NCBI GenBank assembly: GCA_036346275.1
Contig: CM070721.1
Span: 4,538,452-4,602,451 of the forward strand
Length of the DNA: 64,000 bases
Direction of reading: 5' to 3'
Source of the DNA: Otatea glauca
Lineage: Eukaryota > Streptophyta > Magnoliopsida > Poales > Poaceae
Shown: positions 12,019-23,744 of the stretch, piece by piece
How the letters are laid out: each line of letters starts with the position of its first letter
Position numbering within the stretch: position 1 is the first letter of the stretch
Made by a program: the position numbers and the translations under genes
The notes under the pieces: generated by a model
The model's input: only the letters and a program-made list of their open reading frames with translations
Told to the model about the DNA's origin: nothing
The model's database searches: none

Positions 12019-12529
12019 TAATCCCTGACAAGGAGTCTTCTAGAGAGAGCGCATATAGTATATCTTGATCAGGTTTGTACCCAAGCCCATATCTAACTAC
12101 CAAAATGAAGTACAAGAGATCCTCCATATTTTACTTAGCACTTGGTATCTATGGCGAATCCATTGCTTTGCTAGCCACTGTCGTTTCTTTTTTTTTGTAA
12201 ATCTAATGTCTTACTATGAATTTACAAATTTAGCCTCTTCTCTACCTCGGAAGGTGCGGCATCTGAGGAGTGCAGGAAGAGGCCACCCCCACGGCAGCAC
12301 ACGGGAGCACGGCAGGAGCTTGCTACCGCGCCTAAAGAAAGGGGAAGCGGTCCTCCTACGGTGTATCATCATGCTCCCGTAGTCGGCTAAGTTCCGCCAA
12401 CTTTTGCACTCCTCGAACGTAGCATGGGGTTGAATTTGCAAAAAAAAATTAAAAAAGAAAAAGTTGTGAAGTCCAGAAAAAAACAATAGATTCGTCCACG
12501 GCAACTCTAGGTCCAGGTCTAGAGCGTGT

Positions 12530-12757
12530 TTAGAACGCAGAAATTTTACATGAAACTGCTAAATCCCCGCGGAAATCAGAGAGAAATTTGCGTCCAAGCA
12601 TGGCCTCGAAGTCTCGAACTAGCCACTCCAACAACTTCAGCGGATCCTCATCCACACACCGATCAAGATCCTCGGCGACGTGGCATGTTACCTCCACTCC
12701 AGGTGATCGTGATCCGCGGCGCGATAAGATGGCGAACTCTTCCCACAGCTCTCTCAC
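12530..12757 (-). pseudogene. Coding-like remnant, unidentified
   Basis: A 75-codon open frame with amino-acid composition like a folded protein, including stretches such as VRELWEEFAIL and LKLLEWLVRDFEAML. A second open stretch lies at 12214-12504 on the same strand. This may be a fragment of a host gene caught between transposons. I do not recognise the family. Confidence 0.3.
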
Positions 12758-12950
12758 CGGTGGTCAGACCAATCTCCATCGCCCTCGGTGCGGAGAAGTG
12801 CCTGATGCTCCATTCTTTTTTTTCCTACGGTGCTACGTTATCCACCGCGATCCGATCAAACCAACGATCCACCACGCCGGGCCGTCGCCTTGCGCTGCTG
12901 CGTTGCTGCTCTCGACCGGTCGGCATCGAGCACGCGTCGCTGTCGCGCCA

Positions 12951-13294
12951 GGTTCACAAAATCGGTTTGAAAAAAATCGCTCGAAAATAAAAAATCGGAA
13001 ATATTGAGCCGAAATTCGGTTGAAAATTGTTAAAAATCAATTTTTAATTTTTTTTCAAAAATCAACCGTTTTCGTAGAAAATCGATCGATTTGCATGAAA
13101 AAAAAGGGGGAAATCGACGGAATAGTTGAACTTTTTTTGCAATCGATTTTTTTAGCGGTTTTTATCGATTTTCACCGATTTTCGGCCGGTTTACGTCGAA
13201 CAATTTTTTTTTCAAATTTTTGAACTAGACCAATTTATCGAACGATTTTAGAAGCTTAACCGCACCGATACGATTTTCATCGATTTTGTGAACC
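12951..13294 (-). mobile_element. MITE of the GGTTCACAAAATCG family, 344 bp
   Basis: Perfect 14-bp inverted ends, GGTTCACAAAATCG and CGATTTTGTGAACC. The interior is AT-rich. Read on the minus strand it matches the element at 19276-19562 (shared CGTAAACCG, CGAAAATCGGTGAA blocks). Flanks GTCGCGCC and GTCACGTC could be a decayed 8-bp duplication. Confidence 0.75.
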
Positions 13295-13377
13295 ATGGTC
13301 ACGTCGAGGACAAGATTGGGGAAGGTGATCGCACCCCGGCCCGCAATCCGATGTTCATTGTTTTAGCCCCTACATTT

Positions 13378-13760
13378 TTTTTACAAAACTAGCCTTTGTG
13401 AAAAAAATTTCAGTAATAGCCCCATTCCGCGCAGGGGGAGTGTGGAACTTACCGGGCCACCCACACCGTGGCAAATCCAATTGGCGCGTGCCCCTACCGC
13501 GAAAAATCCAAATCCCGCGTGTCCCATCTACGGAAATTAGATTTCCGTGTCTTCGGCCCGCGGACATTTCCTGCACCGCTATTCCGCGGCAATTGCACTG
13601 AATCCCGCTCCCACCGATTTTCTGTGCCCCCATCCCACGGTAATTCAAATCCCCACGCCACCCCGCCGCGGAAAAGAAAATCGTGCTCTACAATACCATG
13701 GGATTACCTCCCCTGATACTATAACGCGAAGAGGAGCTATTTTTGCAAAAAAAAAGAAAA
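13378..13760 (+). repeat. Dispersed repeat, copy 1
   Basis: Shares many blocks, in inverted orientation, with 31290-31710: a GCGCAGGGG/CCCCTGCGC segment, GGAAAATCCAAATCCCGC-like segments, CCGCGGCAATTGCA, and CCCACGTCGGGG/CCACGCCACCCCG near the far end. It runs between two poly-A/T-rich ends and has short open frames only. Confidence 0.7.
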
Positions 13761-14174
13761 GAATAAAAGGCCAAATATGCTGGCACTTCACACCTGTTAA
13801 TTCTCAAGCGTACACCAAATTTAATATAAATTATTTATTCTTTCTTATTCAATAATCAGATTATCTAGTATTTATTTATACTTCTTTTCAAAATAGTACT
13901 TTCAATAAATCAATGGTTCGATTGGATTTTTATTATGTACTAAGTACTATTAGTACTATCTTATTCTCTGATCACGGACTCACGGTCTCTTTGTAATCCA
14001 TACAGACAGCAGAAAGGGGAAGAGCCCAAGAAACAAGTGCGTGAGAGCAACGGCTAGCTAGCCTCCTCCGTGTGTCGCATATGGCTACATACACACGTAT
14101 TCGAGACTTCGAGTAGCTTTGCATGCACCTTTGCTTTTTCCAAAGGTTGCCGAAGGTCCAGGGACCAACGTAAG

Positions 14175-15006
14175 CAGTGGCGAATCTAAGATTTAAATTT
14201 AGGGTATGCCGATCAAATAATAATTCGGTAAACAATTTAAAATTTATTAATAAATTCGGTATACAAGTAAAAAATAATTAAAAACAAGACGATATATTTA
14301 AAAGAAGCTTATATACCTATAATATTACTTCTTCTTGTTCGGTCTACGCCTTCTAATGCCATAAAACTCTTGATTATATCTTCTTCCACTTTGAAGAAAA
14401 TATCTCGCTCAATGTTGCAGTTTGTGACGGGGGAGGAGGTGAAGCAGTAGCGGCCTTCTTTGCTGCATGTTTTAAAAAAAGAGATGCAATGTCTGTGTTC
14501 CTCTTCATAAGTTAAAAACCTTGCAAATAAAATACGTCCATTGGGTGGTTAAAATACTAACTAAGATAAGCAATAAATAAAGATATAACTATGTTAACTA
14601 TAGTAGGAGTCGAATAAAGTATATATGTAGGATCGAAATATACTAAACTAGCAATCGGAGGGTGAATGATTGCTGAAGCTAAAATCAAATTTTTGATCTA
14701 CAAAAAATTCACCCCAATTCAGATTCAAATAATTGCTTCGTATTTAACAAAACAGAGTAGATGTGTTTGGTAAATCACGAATTCTCAGAGATCCAACCGT
14801 TGGATTGACCTAAAATTTTAACATAATAAACTAGAGTCCAATACGCATCTAACTAAAAAAGAATTAGCACGATCAAACCTATAGATCAAAAGTTATAAAT
14901 CCTACAAGATTGCTGTGACAGATTATGACGAGAATCATGTATGAATTGGACCAAATCTACAGGGTATGCCGCGGCCCACCCGGCATACCCTGTAGATCCG
15001 CCCCTG
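14175..15006 (+). mobile_element. Non-autonomous hAT element, 832 bp
   Basis: Starts CAGTGGCGAATCTAAG and ends CCGCCCCTG, whose reverse complement reads CAGGGGCGGATCTACAGGG. Imperfect inverted copies of GGGTATGCC follow each end. The element is flanked by a perfect 8-bp target-site duplication AACGTAAG (14167-14174 and 15007-15014), the hAT hallmark. No transposase coding sequence is present. Confidence 0.93.
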
Positions 15007-15699
15007 AACGTAAGTACCAAAGGTGTATCTATACCTCTTTATAATGCACCTAAGTATTCTTTTCTACGTCTATTCCAAATAATGCACCCCACTAGAGATG
15101 GCCTAACCTTCATGCACCCAGCGAAATATCCCCAAAAACTTGCCTCCATCAAAATTAACCTCTCAGATCTTTCCTCAGCTTTACTCACCCACATCCGATG
15201 GCCATTGTTTAATGTGTCTAACTCATCCTCGTGGCCCATGCAGATCTCCCCACCTCTAGCATCATCTCAAGGAAAAGGAAACAAATATCCTGGAATTAAG
15301 GAAAAGGAAACAAACGTTCTAGAAAAGGAAAATATCATATATTACGTGCTGGGAAAAGAAAATCGGAAGACAAGGCACTATACTAATCAAACTGTAGTTC
15401 TCCGAAAGGACGGCAGTTCCGGGGATACATATCCTTTCCTGTGCCATTCGAGGGTAGCAGACATGAGAATATTTGGCTCAAAGCTGGGCTGCGAGTTATA
15501 CTTGTCGATACCGTATATTCTGGTATGGATCATATCGATGTATCGTTTTGAGTTTAATATTATAATATATATTTATAAATATATATATATATATATAATT
15601 ATATATCCTAAAGTTTACTTATAATATTACTCTAAATATATAATAGTACTATCAAATATAATATATAGTTTAATAGACTATATTATCAATTCCATTTGT

Positions 15700-15780
15700 A
15701 TTACTGGTATTGACAAGTGTCGAAGCTGGTATGGCTAGTATTGATTAGTATCGAAGCCGGTATTGACTAGTATCAAGACC
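15700..15780 (+). repeat. Degenerate minisatellite
   Basis: Three imperfect copies of a roughly 25-bp unit around GGTATTGACTAGTATCGAAG. A strongly AT-rich stretch with TA runs (15560-15680) precedes it. Confidence 0.7.
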
Positions 15781-15931
15781 TTTTCAGCATATATGACTAC
15801 TTTATATCGATTTAGGTGTAGAAATAGTACATTCCGGTCGGTAACCGTACTTATTGATAACTATGCTGCGAAGGAACACACTTACATCAATCAACCGGTT
15901 GACGACCACTGTAGATTGAGGTTAGCTGCAC

Positions 15932-17393
15932 CAAAGATTCAAATTTCATTTTTGGATAAAATCTCGCCTGGACCGAAATACGAAATTTCGCCAAAATCTC
16001 AATATTTCGGACAAATCTCGGCCAAAATTCAAATCCGGTCCATTTGCAATCGAAAAAAATCCGAATTTCGGTCGGTTGATCTAAAATTTCAGCGGTTTTG
16101 CACTGGCCAAAATGTGGGTCAAACTATAACAAAAAAATTTGAATTTTTTTTGGAGAATCCTAACACATTAGTGATGTTTCCATACAAATTTCAGATGATT
16201 ATCAAATTTTAGGAATTTTTAAAAATTCAAATATTTCTACTGTCCTGGTAAAACGCTGACCGGCAAGTTTGAACCGAATGGAAATTAGAACAAACGAGGT
16301 TAAATTTTTTTGTGTATGGTCCTAACATATCCATGATATTCACATTAAATATTCAGATGATGATCAAACTTTGTGAATTTTTAAAGATTCGGACAGTGCT
16401 ACTGTCCTATTAAAAGCCTTACCAGCAAACTTAAATAAAATAAAAAAATAGTTCAAACCACGTTAGAAAATTTTAATTTTTTTTGTGAATGGTCCTGATG
16501 TATCATTAATATTTCAATAAATTTTTAGATTATGATCAAGATTTAAGAATGTTCAAAAATTCTGACAATGCTACGTCCTGATAAGAGCCTAATGATCAAT
16601 ATATATATTTACTTTAGCAATAAAAAAAGGTTTAGAATTTTTAAAAATTTTACAGAATGATTCTAAGGAAATTATTAAGATCTCATAAAAATTTTGAATC
16701 ATGATCACACATCAGTGAATTTATAAAATTCTTACAAAGCATTGTACCATTTATGTTCTTTCTCTTTTTGATTTTTGAAATATAACAAATGAAGTTCAAT
16801 GCTTACATAGATTTGATTGAGCAAACAAAAATTTTAAAATTTTTGAAAATTTTGTACAATGGTACTGATGCAATTATTAATCTCTAATAAAAATTTTGTA
16901 TCATGATCACACTCGATAAAATTTATAAAATTATGACAAGGTTACTATCCCAATTATGTTCATTCTGTTTTTGATTTTTTTTAAATAACAAATGAAGTTA
17001 AATTATTTTTAAAATTTTTATGTATGATCCTAAAATACTAAAGATAGTACTATAAATTTTTAAAATCATTATAAAGCATTTTAAATTTTATAAAAAAAAC
17101 TGACAGTGTTTCTGCTGAATTTTTTAAAATGTCTCAAAAAATCAGTTTTTCAACAAATTTTCATAGAAGATGGCTTTCTTAAGGGTTATTGGACCAAATC
17201 CGGCCATAAAACAGCAAAATCCAGTTTCATATCTCGAAATTTCGATCAGTTTAGGTGAAATTTCGTCAAAAAAATTGAAATTACTATAACAATTTCAAAT
17301 TTTTTAATTCGATCGGTAATTTAGATTTCGTGGTGGCCCGAAATCCTAGATTTCGGCGTAATTTTGCCGGTTTTGACAAAATTTTGATCCTTA
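15932..17393 (+). mobile_element. AT-rich non-autonomous hAT-like element, 1462 bp
   Basis: The left end CAAAGATTCAAATTTC and the reverse complement of the right end TAAGGATCAAAATTTTG are similar. Flanking octamers AGCTGCAC (15924-15931) and GGCTGCAC (17394-17401) match at 7 of 8 bases, as expected for hAT. The interior is built from about six diverged copies of a 130-180-bp unit (ATTTTTAAAAATTC, ATGATCA, TGTCCT blocks). No coding capacity. Confidence 0.75.
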
Positions 17394-17480
17394 GGCTGCA
17401 CGAGTTCAAGTAATTAAGCTCCATGCATTAGTGTCACAAATTTTTTTAGTTTCCCAGATTAGGCATGACCTACCCCTACT

Positions 17481-19191
17481 CAAGGTTACAAAAACCGCCG
17501 AAATTCGGCGAAATCTCGCCGAAATCTCGGATTTCGGACCCCAGCGAGTTTGCATAGACCGCCGGATGTAAAAATCCGAAAAAATTTGAAATTGCTACAA
17601 GATATTTTGGATTTTTTATTTTTTCACGAGATTTCTAAAAACCGCCGAGATTTCGGAATTTTAAACCGGATTTTGAATTTTTTTGGCCGGATCTAACCGG
17701 AATTATATCAATAAGTTCTCAGGAAGTGATCTTCAATGATAATGTTTCGAAAAAGTTTATTTTTAGACTTTTTGGCACTTCTACAGTAAACACTCTCAAT
17801 TTTAAAAATTGAGAATGTATTTTCATGCTATGAAAAATTTATGGAAGTATCATAAGATATGTAGGATAATACATAAAATTTATGAAAATATTTTGACATC
17901 ATTTGTTATGTTTTAAAAATAAAAATCGAAATAGGATAAAAAGTCAGTTCACGCGGACCACTTGGAAGTAGTCCCGTGAACGACCTTTTGCCGGACTACT
18001 TCAAGTGGTCCGGCGTGAACAAAATGTTATACGGATGGGAAAATCCGGAAAAAATTGAAATTACTACTGATAAAACCGCCGAATTTTTATTTTTTTACGA
18101 GATTTCGCAAAAACGCCGAGATTTGAATTTTAAACAGAATTTGAATTTTTTGGCCGGATCGAGGAATTATATCAATAAGTTCTCGTGAAGTGATCTTCAA
18201 TGATAATGTTTGAAAAAGTTTATTTTTAGACTTTTGGCATTTCAGTAAACACTCTCGAATTTTAAAAATTGAGAATGCATTTTCATGCTATGAAAAATTT
18301 ATGGGAGTATCATAAGATATGTAGGATAATACATAAAATTTATGAAAATATTTTAACATCATTTGTTATGTTTTAAAAATAAAAATCGAAATAGGATAAA
18401 AATAGTTCACGCCGGACCACTTCAAGTAGTCCGGCGTGAACGAGCTTTTGCGCCGGACTACTTCCAAGTGGTCGGCGTGAACGAGGTTTTAACAGGCAAG
18501 AGATCAAGAGTATTGTTAGAATTTTTAAAAATTCATACAGTTTGATCATCATCTGAAAATTTTATGAGAGCATTATAGATACATCATAACCATGAAAAAA
18601 AATTCAAATGTTTTACCATGGTTTGAACCATTTTGCATTCGGTTCAAAATTACCGGTCAACGCTTTATCTGGACAGTTCTAATGTTTGAATTTTTAAAAT
18701 TACACACACTTCATAATAATCTGAAATTTTTATGGAAACATAATAAATGTGTAATGACTCTTCAAAAAAATTTGAGCAGTTTATAACTTGATTTGTACCA
18801 TTTTTCGTTCGGATCAAATTTGTCGGTCGAGTGTTTAATCAGGACAGTACCACTCTCTGAATTTTTAAAAATTCCTCAGATGTGATAATCAGATGAAATT
18901 TTTATGAGAACATCATCAATGTGTCAGGAACCTCCAAAAAAAATTTCAAAATTTTTCGTTAACGTTTGGACCACTTTTCTGCCAGTGCAAAAAACCCGAA
19001 ATTTCGGCAATTTCGCCCGAAATTTCGCCCAATTTCGCCGAATTTCGCTATTTCTCGGTTTCAAACAAGCCGGATTCAAATTTTAAATTTGAAATTCTGG
19101 ACGAGATTTCTCCGAAATTACCGAATTTCGCCGAAATCTCGGTATCCGGCCCACGACGGTATTTTATCCGAAAACGAAATCCGAAACCCTG
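17481..19191 (+). mobile_element. AT-rich non-autonomous hAT-like element, 1711 bp
   Basis: Flanked by a perfect 8-bp duplication CCCCTACT (17473-17480 and 19192-19199). The left end begins CAAGGTTACAAAAACCGCCG; the reverse complement of the right end begins CAGGGTTTCGGATTTCG. Inside each end are runs of the CGAAATTTCGGCGAAATCTCG-like motif in inverted arrangement. The interior contains a 460-bp tandem duplication and a strong hairpin. No transposase gene. Confidence 0.88.
17570..18488 (+). repeat. Internal tandem duplication, 460-bp period x2
   Basis: The second copy repeats the first at a constant offset of 460 bases (for example ATTTGTTATG at 17901 and 18361). The copies differ mainly by one-base indels. 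Each copy ends in a palindromic block; in the second copy 18405-18441 is a 37-bp hairpin with 13-bp perfect arms beginning GTTCACGCCGGAC. Confidence 0.9.
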
Positions 19192-19275
19192 CCCCTACTA
19201 GCCACTGCATACTTCTTTCCTCTCCTCCGTTAGTTTTCCTATCCACGAAGTTTCCCCAGAATGAAGTAGTTCACG

Positions 19276-19562
19276 GCAAGGTTAACAAAATCGACCGTAT
19301 CGAGCCGGTTCGAAACCCTAGATCGATCAAATTCAAAAAAAAAATGTCACGTAAACCGATCGAAAATCGGTGAATATCGAAAAAAAACAATAAAAAATTC
19401 GGCCACAATAAAATTTCAATTTGGCTGTCGATTTTTGATTTTTTTTCTAAACAGTTTGATTTCGAAATCCTTCGGTTTTTAACGATTTTCGTTCGATTTT
19501 CATGATAAATCGGTACCACCGAATCTTTTAATTTTCAACCTCAATTCAATTTTGTAAACGCT
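19276..19562 (+). mobile_element. MITE of the GGTTCACAAAATCG family, copy 2
   Basis: Left end CAAGGTTAACAAAATCG, right end ATTTTGTAAACG. It is homologous to the minus strand of 12951-13294. The right boundary and target-site duplication are uncertain. Confidence 0.65.
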
Positions 19563-20163
19563 CCGTTGTCCATGAAAGTGAAGGTTTCTCACAGATACAT
19601 GGTGGCATCATATCCTTTTGTGTACGTCTGTTCATTTGCCCCGTTTGCCTTTAGGACTTTGGGGGTGAGACAAGCAAACAAAATGGAGAATCTGCTCACC
19701 TTATCCGGAGTGCCGGCCGGACCCCTACGGATAGGGATGTTCATGTGATCCATCCATCCCATCCAACGACAGCATGGACAAAACCATAAAACTAAAGCCG
19801 AGGACACCGGGCCCTAGCCTACCCTTGAAGACTAGTAGTTCACCACCACGTGTTTGTGTTGCAAGAGACGGATTGATCGTTGCGTGTGGCGCAGGCATGC
19901 ACTAGCAGCCAGCCAGCCAGCTCGGTACCATTGTACCAACCACTCCCACTGCATGCACAGGCAGCACAAGTGAAGCTTTTCGCTGCTCGGCCTCTTGGCA
20001 CATTTTCTTTTTTACTTTTGGTCCTCCGAATGAAATCATAAATATAATATTTTCTCGACAAAGCACCAGCATCAATGCGTATCACCTATTATACTTTCCT
20101 ACCGCAGCAGCGGTTCGGCGACACCACACCTTTCCTTCCTTCCTGGTGAGCTTGGGTTAATTC
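19563..20163. other. Unassigned spacer
   Basis: Mixed-composition sequence with no gene or element signature recognised. It lies between the hAT cluster and Copia copy A. Confidence 0.35.
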
Positions 20164-20230
20164 ATGTGGGAGTATGTGAAATATCTCCCCGAAATCTGCA
20201 CTTTTCTAAGTCTCATCATTCCAATTCCTT

Positions 20231-20818
20231 TTACGCACCTTTCAAAGGTAGATCTTGGGAGTGATTTAGTGAACAAATCGCAAGATTTTCACATGACTTA
20301 GTATGCAATATCTTGATCTCGTTCATCTTATGCAATTCATGAGCATAGAAGAACTTGGGGTTGATATGCTTCGTGAGATTGCTCTTCACATAACCCATCT
20401 GTGCTTGGGCAACACAAGTCGCATTATCTTCATAAATTATCGTGGGAGTTTGCTCAATGTTCAAACCACTTGACTTACGGATGTGGTGAACCATTCTTCC
20501 GAGCCATGCACATTCACGCGATGCTTCATACAAAGCGATGATTTCGAGTGGTTTGTCGACGCCGAGACAAGAGTGCGCTAGACGATTTCCAAGAAATTGC
20601 CGTTCCTCCACATAGAAAACATAGCCGATTTGGGACTTGCCAAGATGCTGGTCCGATAAATACCGACAAAGATCGGCATAGCCAACCAAATTCAATTCAT
20701 TATTTCTTCTAAAGGATGACCGAGGTCTTTGCTTCCTTGGAGGTAGCGAAGATGTCCTTGATCCTTTCCAATGCCTTTTGGTGGGTTCTCTTGATCTGCA
20801 TCGAGCTAGCAAATTCAC
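20231..20818 (-). pseudogene. Copia RNase H fragment (copy A)
   Basis: The 195-codon frame contains NLVGYADL, GKSQIGYVF, PLEIIALYEASREC and IIYEDNATCVAQ, the conserved Copia RNase H core. The usual DAGYLSDPHTG and SWKSSKQT stretches are garbled compared with copy B, showing local frameshifts. Confidence 0.85.
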
Positions 20819-20918
20819 AATAACGCAATGTCCGGTCTAGTGCTATTCGCAAGGTACATGAGCGCTCCTATTGCACTCAAATATGGGAATTTCGCTCCCG
20901 TGACTTCCTCCCTCTTCT

Positions 20919-21281
20919 CTAGGTGCAGTATGGGTCTAGGTGCGCTTGGAGTGACCTTCCACCATTGGAGTCTTTGCGAGGATATGATTTTTCAAAGCTA
21001 AATCGTTCCAACACCTTCTGCGTGTAGGTTGATTGATGTACCAAGATTCCTCCTTGGACATGTTCAAGCCGCAAGCCTAAACAAAACTTGGTTTTACCCA
21101 AATCTTTCATTTCAAACTCGGACTTCAAGTATGAGCATGCCTCTTCAATTTCTTCATCCGTCCCAATGATGTTCAAGTCATCTACATAGACGGAGATTAT
21201 ACGTAATCCATTCGGGATCATTGTATAAACACACATGGACAATCTCATTGTTTGTGTAGCCTTTCTTGCAAAGAAAGTCAC
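20919..21281 (-). pseudogene. Copia reverse transcriptase fragment (copy A)
   Basis: The 120-codon frame contains VYVDDLNIIGTD (intact YVDD catalytic box), FEMKDLGKTKFCLGL and ILVHQSTYTQKVLERF. Upstream parts of the polymerase domain are present as DNA to about 21660 but frameshifted. Confidence 0.9.
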
Positions 21282-22527
21282 TCAAGCGATTGTACCACAT
21301 TCTTTCTGATCGCTTGACCCATACATTGATTTCTCTAATTTCACACTGCATGTGTTTCTATTTGCTCCATCTTGGTTCGGGATAGGAATTCCTTAGGTAC
21401 TTTCATGTATATCTCGAATCCAAGTTTCCATCTGAGTATCTTTGTGACAACATCCATTAACTTCATTCTCAACTTCAAGTTGGTGCCATTGAGATCAAAT
21501 ATCTAAAGGTAATTCCTCCCATGACCAGAAGAATAGGTTTCTTTATAATCAACTCCATGACGTTGAGTGAAACCTTGAGCTACAAGCCTTGCTTTGTACC
21601 TTACAACCGTTGTTTTCATTTCTCTTAGAACAAAGACCCATTTGTGACCTCTGAGGTTTATATGGGGAGGTGTGCGGCATACGGCTCAAACACCTCTCTC
21701 TTGTTCGGAGAGACTAACTGCAGTGATTGCCTTTTTCCATTCTTCCCAATCTAGCCTTCTTGCACTCTGCGAGAGATGCAGCTCGGGATCATGATCAATG
21801 ATCGAGGCAATCTTCTTTGCAAAGTATGCATCAACGTTGGTCGTTGCTCTATTCAGGATTCTCTGTTATTACAAAGTTTATGGCCATTTCTTCATGGGGT
21901 GCTTCATGCACTTCTACTTGCTCTTATTGCTATTCCCTATCGCAGAGCAAGTTCCTTTAGCTTTTCATCGCCTATGTGTGCGCACACATTATTTCGCGGC
22001 TTCTGCGATGGAAGATTCAAGTCCGAATTGCCTTTTCCATTGGCTTCTTTCGCGCTGTGTCTCAACTGGCGCCCCTTCTTTCATTGGGGCATTTTCGTGA
22101 TTGGTTGTGGTAAGTCCTCTCGCCCGATTTTCTCAGACGTCTCGGGTACTTTGGGTTTGAGGAGCAGATTACTGCTCTTTTTCTTTGAGGCCTTTGAACA
22201 AGTTGAGGATACCTTCTATTTTCTTTGGTATTTCCACCCTCTCGGTGCATTTCTTTCGGTACATGCGACTTAACCACGCCCTTGAGATCACAAAATGATC
22301 AGGCGGTTCATTTGCTAAATTTCGCAAATTGATTATCTTCTGACTTCTTGATTTGCTTCATTAGTGCGGGGTCATGCGGGGATCGGTGGAATGCCATATG
22401 ATTTCCCGGCATTTTTCATCCAAAGGTTGATTTCCTCCCCCTAATGACGGGAAACGATCCTCGTCAAAGATGCAATCAGCGAATCGAGCTGTATGCAAGT
22501 CTCCAGTCATGGGTTCCAAATACCTGA

Positions 22528-23210
22528 TTATGGATGCACTCCCATAACCAACGTATATCCCAGACTTGCGGAGAGGCCCATTTCAATCACGAGGGGTGGT
22601 ATAGGTACATATACCATACACCCAAATTTTCTAAGATGGGAGATCTTGGGATGATCCGTGCACAAGTGCATAGGAGAATGGGTGTTGTAGGCCGATGGTC
22701 CAAATTGATAAGTCTGCTTTGCGTGCGAGATCTGCGTGTCCCCAACAAGTGTTGGGCAAGTTACAACTCGCAAAAGCGGTGCGGCAATGAACTTAATCCT
22801 CTTTATTAGTGCTTCGCTAGTCCATTCTGCGTATGGACGTGCGGTACGGAGTGCTCAAGCTGCTATCCTGTTGTTGCAATAATCATCAAATGCCTTTGAA
22901 GTAAATTCTCGGCATTGTCCATTTCGATGGACTTCACGCGATGATCGGGAAAGCATTCTTAATTCTTATGATCTGCGAGATCGGCTTTGCAAAAGCATGG
23001 TTTCTTGTTGATAACAAGCATACATGCGACCATTTCGAGGAAGCATCGATGAGCACCATAAAGTATCGAAGCGCCCCGCGTGGGTGAATCGGACCGCAAA
23101 TATCCCCTGGATGCGTTCCAGAATGCAGGATTTCACTTTGCACTTTCATAATGAGAGGGTCTAGTTATTAATTTCCGGTGGCACATGCGAGGCACACAAA
23201 ATCTTCATGA
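22528..23210 (-). pseudogene. Copia integrase fragments (copy A)
   Basis: Frames 22934-23149 (RYFMVLIDASSKWSHV, integrase core start) and 22528-22773 (HPKISHLRKFGCMVYVPIP, the region after the core) lie in order and correspond to 56338-57190 of copy B. Intervening core sequence is frameshifted. Confidence 0.85.
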
Positions 23211-23555
23211 TTCGGGAAATTTTAACATTAATACCATGACCTTGTGAGTTGTTCACTATATTTCTCATCATTCTAAGACCAGATGACCTAATCTACCATG
23301 CCATAAAGAAAATAATTGAGCTTCTAAAAGCAGTCTTCAAGGAAGTATACACTTGGTGCATGCATGTTCGTGTAGTACAACCCTGATTCATATGAGGGAC
23401 ATTTTTCTAATACCATTTTTCCACATACCGCGCGGCTTCACAATGCACAAATATTCTTTGCCATTTTCTTCATTGGTTTCTACGTGAAAACCATTGGCGC
23501 GGATGTCTTTAAAGCTTAAGAGAGTGCGAGTTGATTCAGGGTACAAAGGGCTTCT

Positions 23556-23744
23556 TCAATTACCAAAGTTGTACCCATAGGCAATATAATAGTGGCTCTT
23601 CCCGAGCCGATTACATATGAGTCGCTTCTGCGATCGTAGTAATCTTTCCAGCGTTCTTCGTGATCGATGAAAGTATTTAGACTCTCTTAAGATGGTATTT
23701 GTTATGCTACTATAATTCCAATAAAACAGAGTGAAATAATTCAA
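23556..23744 (-). pseudogene. Presumed Copia protease remnant (copy A)
   Basis: Contains NYSSITNTILRESKYF, aligned with the usual D-S-(A/G)-T-T-(H/N)-T-I-L-R protease box of this Copia type. The catalytic Asp position is Tyr, exactly as in copy B. The alignment is mine, by eye. Confidence 0.55.

Noticed and set aside
14941..15624. 227-codon plus-strand frame
   Set aside because: It starts in the hAT element's right end and runs through unrelated sequence into an AT-rich tract; no domain seen.
15763..16212. 149-codon frame in AT-rich sequence
   Set aside because: Lies across the left end of a non-autonomous element, with no recognised motif; likely chance.
21776..22273. 165-codon plus-strand frame, with a similar one at 55806-56280
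   Set aside because: Both are antisense shadows of the Copia integrase/reverse-transcriptase spacer; conservation between copies follows from their common element.
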